64,000 nucleotides of DNA from assembly GCA_937990725.1 (NCBI GenBank), contig CALKQS010000008.1, positions 1-64,000 of the forward strand, written 5' to 3'. How positions within the stretch are numbered: position 1 is the stretch's first letter; every line of letters starts with the position of its first letter. The position numbers were made by a program, and so were the translations under genes. Shown here in pieces: positions 59,568 to 64,000 of the stretch. The DNA is from an uncultured Candidatus Saccharibacteria bacterium (lineage in GTDB: Bacteria > Patescibacteriota > Saccharimonadia > Saccharimonadales > Saccharimonadaceae). Under the pieces are notes generated by a model that saw only the letters and a list, made by a program, of their open reading frames with translations, ran no database searches and was not told the DNA's origin.

Positions 59568-60425
59568 TTAATGAGTATTTAGAGTAACATATTCGCGTAG
59601 TGCCTCACGCCAGTCTTGGCTGATGAAGCCGGTCGCATGGAGTTTATCAAGGCTGAGGTCGCTATTGAGTGGTCGTGGTGCGACGCCAGGTTTATTAGCA
59701 AAATAGTCGGCGGTAGTCGTGTCTGTCACTGGTAAGTCATCACGCCCCGCCAAGGCAAAGATCTGCCGCGTGATATCTGCCCAGCTTGCCAGTGAGCCGC
59801 TATTTGTCACATTGTAGGTGCTGTATGGTGCCTTGTTCTCTACTAGGTGGTCAATCGCCCGAGCAATCTCTGGTGTGAAGCTCAGACGGCCAATTTGGTC
59901 TGCCACCACTGTTGGTGCGATATTTTTTGCGGCTAGACCAAGCATTGTTGTCACAAAGTTTTTACCATCGCCAATCACCCAGCTAGTGCGGATAATATAG
60001 TGCCGTGGTGTGGTGCTGGCAGCAATATCGCCCGCTGCCTTGGATGCACCATAGACACTTAGGGGGCTAAATGGTTCATCCTCGGTGTGCGGCGCTGTCT
60101 CGCCGTCAAAGACATAATCGCTCGACACATGAACTAAGGTGATGTCTCGCTCAGAGCAGATACGAGCAAGCTGTCCCACCGCTTGGGCATTAATGCGCCA
60201 GGCTGCTGCGCGGCCCTCCGATGTTTCTGCGCCGTCAACATTGGTGTAAGCGGCAGTGTTGATGATCGTCTTAACGCCAGACCAGTCGAAGTGTGCAATA
60301 GCTGCTGCGCTACAGAGGTCAAGCTCATTATGCCCGACCGCCCGAGCATCGGGGTATTGCTGTTGCATTGCCTTGGCCAATTGCCCGTTGGCACCAATGA
60401 TGAGGGTAGAGGTGTGATCTGTCAT
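59568..60425 (-). CDS. rmlD: dTDP-4-dehydrorhamnose reductase (copy 2)
   Basis: 285 residues, the same length as copy 1 and similar to it throughout. LIIGANGQLAKAM, TIINTAAYTNVDGAET, VHVSSDYVFDG, catalytic SVYGASKAAGD and RPLNSDLSLDKL. Lies in the rmlB-NUDIX-rmlC-rmlD operon, 18 bases after rmlC with AAAGGA before ATG, so this is the more likely housekeeping copy. Confidence 0.92.
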   Translation of the reverse strand: MTDHTSTLIIGANGQLAKAMQQQYPDARAVGHNELDLCSAAAIAHFDWSGVKTIINTAAYTNVDGAETSEGRAAAWRINAQAVGQLARICSERDITLVHVSSDYVFDGETAPHTEDEPFSPLSVYGASKAAGDIAASTTPRHYIIRTSWVIGDGKNFVTTMLGLAAKNIAPTVVADQIGRLSFTPEIARAIDHLVENKAPYSTYNVTNSGSLASWADITRQIFALAGRDDLPVTDTTTADYFANKPGVAPRPLNSDLSLDKLHATGFISQDWREALREYVTLNTH

Positions 60426-60443
60426 TGCAAGATTCCTTTCGTC

Positions 60444-61013
60444 TTATAATTCCATTGGCTGTACGTCGCGCAGGAGAGGGTGCGCAGCATCTTTGTCAGA
60501 GATAATCGCTTGGTCTTTGCTGAGCGGCCACGCAATATCCAGCGCTGGGTCAAAGAGATTAACAAAGGTATACTGCGCATCTGGTGACCAATGGGCATCA
60601 ACTAGGTAGGTATATGCCACATTATCATCTAGCGTTTGGTAGCCATTTGCTACACCCTTGGGTACAAATACCGCTGTGCCAGGATTAATTTCTACAGAGA
60701 ATGTCTGGCCAAAGGTTGGGCCTTGGCGCACGTCGCACCACGCACCAAACACGCGGCCATTCGCGGTACTAATGAACTTATTCCAGGGCTCGGCGTGTAG
60801 CCCACGTGTTGCACCAGCTTTGTCATTAAAGCTAATATTGTTTTGTACAATGGTAAAGGCAGGTAGCCCCAGCGCTTCCATCTTCTCCTTTTGATAATTT
60901 TCTTTAAACCACCCACGGTTGTCACCATGGACAGGCAGCTTGATGACGAATAGCCCTGGAATTGGCGATTCAGTCACGGTAAGGTCGTTGTAGCTTGATG
61001 GGTCGAAATTCAT
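60444..61013 (-). CDS. rmlC: dTDP-4-dehydrorhamnose 3,5-epimerase
   Basis: 189 residues. Cupin-fold epimerase of the rhamnose pathway: PGLFVIKLPVHGDNRGWFKENYQKEK, ISFNDKAGATRGLHAEPWNKFIS with the catalytic His (most RmlC have GLHxQ; here GLHAE), FGQTFSVEINPGTAVFVPKGVANGYQTL and AYTYLVDAHWSPD. ATG 61013 is preceded by AAAGGAG at 5 bases and overlaps the NUDIX stop by 4. Confidence 0.92.
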   Translation of the reverse strand: MNFDPSSYNDLTVTESPIPGLFVIKLPVHGDNRGWFKENYQKEKMEALGLPAFTIVQNNISFNDKAGATRGLHAEPWNKFISTANGRVFGAWCDVRQGPTFGQTFSVEINPGTAVFVPKGVANGYQTLDDNVAYTYLVDAHWSPDAQYTFVNLFDPALDIAWPLSKDQAIISDKDAAHPLLRDVQPMEL

Positions 61014-61558
61014 GCGTTCTCCTTTCGCCATATATGATAATAATGGAGGCCAGCTAGTGTCTGGCAGTCGTTGATATCGCCTTGGGTAATAAGCCGGTCA
61101 ATTTCCTCATGGGTGAAGAATCGCATATCGCTAAATACTTCATCCGACTGTTCTTTGTTGCCGCCAAAAGATAGGTCTTGTGCCAAACACACCGCCATTT
61201 TCTCTGTCATTAGGCCGTTGCATACATATGCTTCACCGAGCTTCTCCCACGACTGGGCAACGATGCCAGTCTCTTCCTCTAGCTCACGCTTGGAGGCGGT
61301 GAGCAGATCTTCACCATCACCACCGCCACCAGGCAATTCCCAGCCAAAACTCTGTGATGGATAACGGAAGCCGCGCACCAGGTAGATTCGCTCATGCTCG
61401 TCGACAGCGACGATCATGCACGAGTTTCGCGACTCCATATAGCCATATACCCCCAGGTTGCCTGCACGGTCGCGTGTTTGGTCTTCGTGGATGGTGATCC
61501 ACGGGTTTTGGTAGGCGATCTTGCTGCTCACGCGAGTTTTGCTGGGGATATCGGGCAT
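61010..61558 (-). CDS. NUDIX hydrolase
   Basis: 182 residues. The Nudix box GGDGEDLLTASKRELEEETGI fits GX5EX7REUXEEXGU fully. Resembles ADP-sugar pyrophosphatases (RYPSQSFGWELPGG context). It could remove or recycle nucleotide sugars in balance with the rml enzymes around it. Overlaps rmlC by 4 bases and follows rmlB by 4. Confidence 0.9.
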   Translation of the reverse strand: MPDIPSKTRVSSKIAYQNPWITIHEDQTRDRAGNLGVYGYMESRNSCMIVAVDEHERIYLVRGFRYPSQSFGWELPGGGGDGEDLLTASKRELEEETGIVAQSWEKLGEAYVCNGLMTEKMAVCLAQDLSFGGNKEQSDEVFSDMRFFTHEEIDRLITQGDINDCQTLAGLHYYHIWRKENA

Positions 61559-61562
61559 TGGC

Positions 61563-62573
61563 TTATTGTCCTTGCTTCGCGTAGGTTGCTTCTACAGCGG
61601 CTTTTTGGGCTTGCCACCAGTCGCGGTTGGTAGTGTACCACTCAATGGTTTGGCGTAGGCCGTTAGCCATGCCATCTTGGTCGGTATATTGTGGCTGCCA
61701 GCCGAGCTCGCGGCGCAGTTTGCTTGAGTCCATTGCGTAGCGCATGTCATGGCCGGGGCGATCATTGACGTGCTCATACCAATCCTTACCTTTGCCCATT
61801 AGCTCACAAATTAGCTCAATCACCATTTTGTTATTGACGTGGTCGTTGTCTGCACCAATAATGTAGGTGTCGCCCAGCGTGCCTTTTTCGAGAATCAAGT
61901 GCACTGCTGAGTTATGGTCGTCAACGTGAATCCAATCACGTACCTGCTCGCCAGTGCCATAGAGCTTTGGTTTGATGTCGCTCAGAATGTTAGTGATTTG
62001 CCGCGGGATAAATTTCTCGATGTGCTGGCGAGGGCCGTAGTTATTAGAGCAGTTGCTAATCGTCGCCTTCACGCCAAAGCTGCGAATCCAGGCGCGCACC
62101 AGCATATCGCTCGACGCCTTGGTGCTCGAGTAGGGGCTAGATGGGTTGTATGGCGTCTCCTCAGTAAAGCGGTTTGGATCGTCCAGTGCTAGATCGCCAA
62201 ACACTTCATCGGTGCTAATGTGGTGGAGACGCTTGTCATGGTTGCGCACTGCTTGCAAAATAGTGTACGTGCCATACACGTTGGTGTCGAGGAAGGGCTT
62301 TGGGTCACGCAGCGAGTTGTCGTTGTGGCTCTCTGCCGCAAAGTGGACGACAATATCCGTCTCGGCAATCAAGCGATCCATCAGCTCAGCATCGCAAATA
62401 TCACCCTGCACGAAGTTGATCTGCTCGCGCACCCCGTCGAGGTTGTGCGGGTTCGCAGCATACGTCATCTTATCGACGACAGTGATTTCATATTCCGGCT
62501 TGTGATGAACGGTATAATGCACGAAGTTCGAGCCAATGAACCCCGCACCACCGGTGATAAGCAATTTTGTCAT
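61563..62573 (-). CDS. rmlB: dTDP-glucose 4,6-dehydratase
   Basis: 336 residues. Extended SDR enzyme, second step to dTDP-rhamnose: LLITGGAGFIGSNFVHYT, VHFAAESHNDNSLRDP, HISTDEVFGDL, catalytic SPYSSTKASSDMLVRAW (Y-x3-K), ISNCSNNYGPRQHIEKFIPR and DWIHVDDHNSAV. The start at 62573 is 6 bases after TATAAT, so the rmlB mRNA is probably leaderless. First gene of the rml operon. Confidence 0.96.
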   Translation of the reverse strand: MTKLLITGGAGFIGSNFVHYTVHHKPEYEITVVDKMTYAANPHNLDGVREQINFVQGDICDAELMDRLIAETDIVVHFAAESHNDNSLRDPKPFLDTNVYGTYTILQAVRNHDKRLHHISTDEVFGDLALDDPNRFTEETPYNPSSPYSSTKASSDMLVRAWIRSFGVKATISNCSNNYGPRQHIEKFIPRQITNILSDIKPKLYGTGEQVRDWIHVDDHNSAVHLILEKGTLGDTYIIGADNDHVNNKMVIELICELMGKGKDWYEHVNDRPGHDMRYAMDSSKLRRELGWQPQYTDQDGMANGLRQTIEWYTTNRDWWQAQKAAVEATYAKQGQ

Positions 62574-62579
62574 AGCTGT

Positions 62580-62585
62580 ATTATA
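62580..62585 (-). promoter_or_regulatory. -10 box of the rml operon (leaderless)
   Basis: CGCTATAAT, 6 bases (acagct), ATG 62573; same 17-base module as rnpA. Confidence 0.7.
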
Positions 62586-62627
62586 GCGTGAAATAGGGGA
62601 TGGTGTCGAGATATACAAGAGTAATGG

Positions 62628-62633
62628 TATAAT
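62628..62633 (+). promoter_or_regulatory. -10 box of the cytidylyltransferase-like gene
   Basis: GGTATAAT with a ~40-base leader carrying AAGGAG (62666-62671) before ATG 62680. Confidence 0.55.
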
Positions 62634-62679
62634 ATAGCAACAGAAGCTTTCTAACGATAAACAACAAGGAGATATAATA

Positions 62680-63111
62680 ATGCGAGTAGTAATTGTCAGT
62701 GGTTATTTTAACCCGCTCCATGGCGGACATATCGATATGATCGAAGCAGCTGCCGCGATGGGTGACAAACTGATTGTTATTGTCAACAACGACAAGCAGC
62801 AGTTGCTGAAAAAAGGCAAAATTATCCTCAACGAAAGCAATCGTCTGCGTCTCATGCGCGCTCTCAAAGGTGTCGACCAAGTGATTCTATCGATCGACGA
62901 AGATCCAACGCAGATCAAGTCACTCGAGATGGTAGCTGGTCAGTACCCAGGCGACCAACTTATTTTTGCAAACGGTGGTGATCGTGACACCGAAAAGGCT
63001 ATTCCTGAAGCAGAAGTGTGTAAAAAGTACAACATCGAAATGCGTTTTGACGCCGGCGAAGGCAAGCCAGATTCCTCAACTCGGATCAACCAGGCAACTG
63101 GTCAAGAATAG
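62680..63111 (+). CDS. Cytidylyltransferase-like nucleotidyltransferase
   Basis: 143 residues. HxGH-type nucleotidyltransferase fold: VSGYFNPLHGGHIDMIEAA (HGGH, residues ~14-17), LIVIVNNDKQQLLKKGKIILNESNRLRLMRAL and FANGGDRDTEKAIPEAEVC. Resembles glycerol-3-phosphate cytidylyltransferase and the RfaE/HldE nucleotidyltransferase domain; the activated substrate (polyol- or sugar-phosphate) cannot be fixed. Placed between rml genes and galE, so probably surface-glycan precursor synthesis. Confidence 0.82.
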   Translation: MRVVIVSGYFNPLHGGHIDMIEAAAAMGDKLIVIVNNDKQQLLKKGKIILNESNRLRLMRALKGVDQVILSIDEDPTQIKSLEMVAGQYPGDQLIFANGGDRDTEKAIPEAEVCKKYNIEMRFDAGEGKPDSSTRINQATGQE

Positions 63112-63151
63112 GAGGTGTCTAAACCGGACATTGCTATTTTTTGCAGTAACA

Positions 63152-63180
63152 AAACAGCCCAATATCTATGGGCTGTTTAT
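63152..63180 (+). terminator. Terminator after the cytidylyltransferase-like gene
   Basis: AAACAGCCCA / TGGGCTGTTT stem, 7-base loop. Confidence 0.8.
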
Positions 63181-63343
63181 TATTTCTAATAGATTAACTC
63201 TACAGGCAACAATAGTTTGTATACATTTATTACTCAGAGTTGAAAAAACACATAGCAAGAGGCCTATGCTTTGAACAATAAAATTATTGAATGAACAAAT
63301 ATCATACTCAATTTGAACACAGCACATATTATGTTCATTGCAA

Positions 63344-63362
63344 AATACCCCCTAGGGGTATT
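63344..63362 (-). terminator. Terminator after galE
   Basis: AATACCCC / GGGGTATT stem with short T-run on the minus strand. Confidence 0.65.
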
Positions 63363-63370
63363 ATCTAAAC

Positions 63371-64000
63371 TTAACTCTTATACCCATTTGGGTTATGAGA
63401 TTGCCAGCGCCAAGAGTCTTCACAGGCTTGCTCAATCGACAGCTCTGCCTGCCAACCAAGCTCTTGCTGTGCCTTGCTGCAGTCGGCATAGCAGGCTGCA
63501 ATATCACCAGCGCGGCGTGGTTTTATCTCGTATGGAATGCCACGCTTGCACGCTTTGCCAAAGGCTCTAATGATTTCCAGGACGGAAGTGCCATGGCCAG
63601 TACCAAGGTTATAGGAGTGCTCGCCATGCTGCATGTGAGATAAAGCAGCCACATGCCCTTTAGCGAGGTCAACAACGTGAATGTAGTCGCGCACACCGGT
63701 ACCATCAGGCGTGTCGTAGTCATCACCAAATACACCAACACTTTGCAATTTTCCAACCGCAACTTGTGCAACATAGGGCAAGAGATTATTAGGGATGCCA
63801 TTTGGATCTTCGCCAATCATACCTGATATATGCGCACCAATCGGGTTGAAGTAGCGCAAGATGGTCGCTTGGAAGTTGGGGTGTGCCGTGCAATAGTCAC
63901 GAATGATTTGCTCGATCATATATTTCGTCCAGCCGTATGGATTGGTAATACCGGTGCCAGTGCGTGATGATTCAGTGAGTGGCAATGACTCTGGTGTGCC
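63371..64000 (-). CDS. galE: UDP-glucose 4-epimerase, C-terminal part (runs off the window)
   Basis: About 209 C-terminal residues; the frame is open at base 64000, so the N-terminal Rossmann half lies outside. NPYGWTKYMIEQI holds the catalytic Y-x3-K. ILRYFNPIGAHISGMIGEDPNGIPNNLLPYVAQVAVGK, DGTGVRDYIHVVDLAKGHV and YNLGTGHGTSVLEII are GalE-specific. Interconverts UDP-glucose and UDP-galactose for glycan synthesis. Confidence 0.95.
   Translation of the reverse strand, partial: GTPESLPLTESSRTGTGITNPYGWTKYMIEQIIRDYCTAHPNFQATILRYFNPIGAHISGMIGEDPNGIPNNLLPYVAQVAVGKLQSVGVFGDDYDTPDGTGVRDYIHVVDLAKGHVAALSHMQHGEHSYNLGTGHGTSVLEIIRAFGKACKRGIPYEIKPRRAGDIAACYADCSKAQQELGWQAELSIEQACEDSWRWQSHNPNGYKS

Noticed and set aside
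1..64000. CRISPR arrays, insertion sequences, integrases or prophage genes
   Set aside because: No spaced direct repeats, transposase motifs or att-like duplications were seen.

Overview
The window looks like the origin region of a Candidatus Saccharibacteria (TM7/Patescibacteria) chromosome of roughly 50% G+C. The evidence is the gene mix: the rpmH-rnpA-yidC-jag / dnaA-dnaN-recF origin block, a Gram-positive-type type IV secretion cluster (PrgI, TraC-like, VirB4, VirB6-like) carrying peptidoglycan hydrolases, FemAB peptidyltransferases, GtrA/GtrB and DUF2304-type surface glycosylation, and very compact genes with -10 boxes almost touching start codons. TGA acts as a stop. The assignment is inferred from content; no 16S gene is present.

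Layout. 0-2.3 kb: 5' part of valS and a noncoding stretch with three parS-like palindromes. 2.3-14 kb: housekeeping and envelope genes (two FemAB proteins, a nucleoside deoxyribosyltransferase-like protein, tsaD, a MurE-like ligase, an orphan PD-(D/E)XK nuclease-like protein, an SIS-domain isomerase-like protein and a MacB-type ABC pair). 14.2 kb: tRNA-Ser(GGA). 14.7-28.7 kb: a secreted protein and a seven-gene T4SS cluster. 28.7-35.1 kb: chromosome origin, with recF, dnaN and dnaA leftwards and rpmH, rnpA, yidC and jag rightwards; DnaA boxes lie on both sides of dnaA. 35.2-64 kb: a large surface-polysaccharide region with glycosyltransferases, GtrA/GtrB, an ABC-type glycan exporter (Wzm/Wzt-like), a Wzx-like flippase, DUF2142 and DUF2304 membrane proteins, the full dTDP-L-rhamnose pathway (rmlA, B, C and two rmlD copies) and galE. 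It is interrupted by sucCD and a ChW-repeat surface protein.

How the genes fit together. The glycan genes would make, export and decorate a rhamnose-containing surface polymer. The T4SS with its cell-wall hydrolases and the ChW-repeat protein are plausible host-contact machinery for an episymbiont (inference).

Three genome-scale signals stand out. (1) A strongly over-represented short motif, WACAGAGGTA: 10 strict copies against about 0.24 expected by chance, plus 11 looser copies. (2) At least 15 genes whose TATAAT-like -10 box lies only 6-13 nt before the start codon, i.e. leaderless or nearly leaderless transcripts. (3) A parS-like cluster about 30 kb from the origin.
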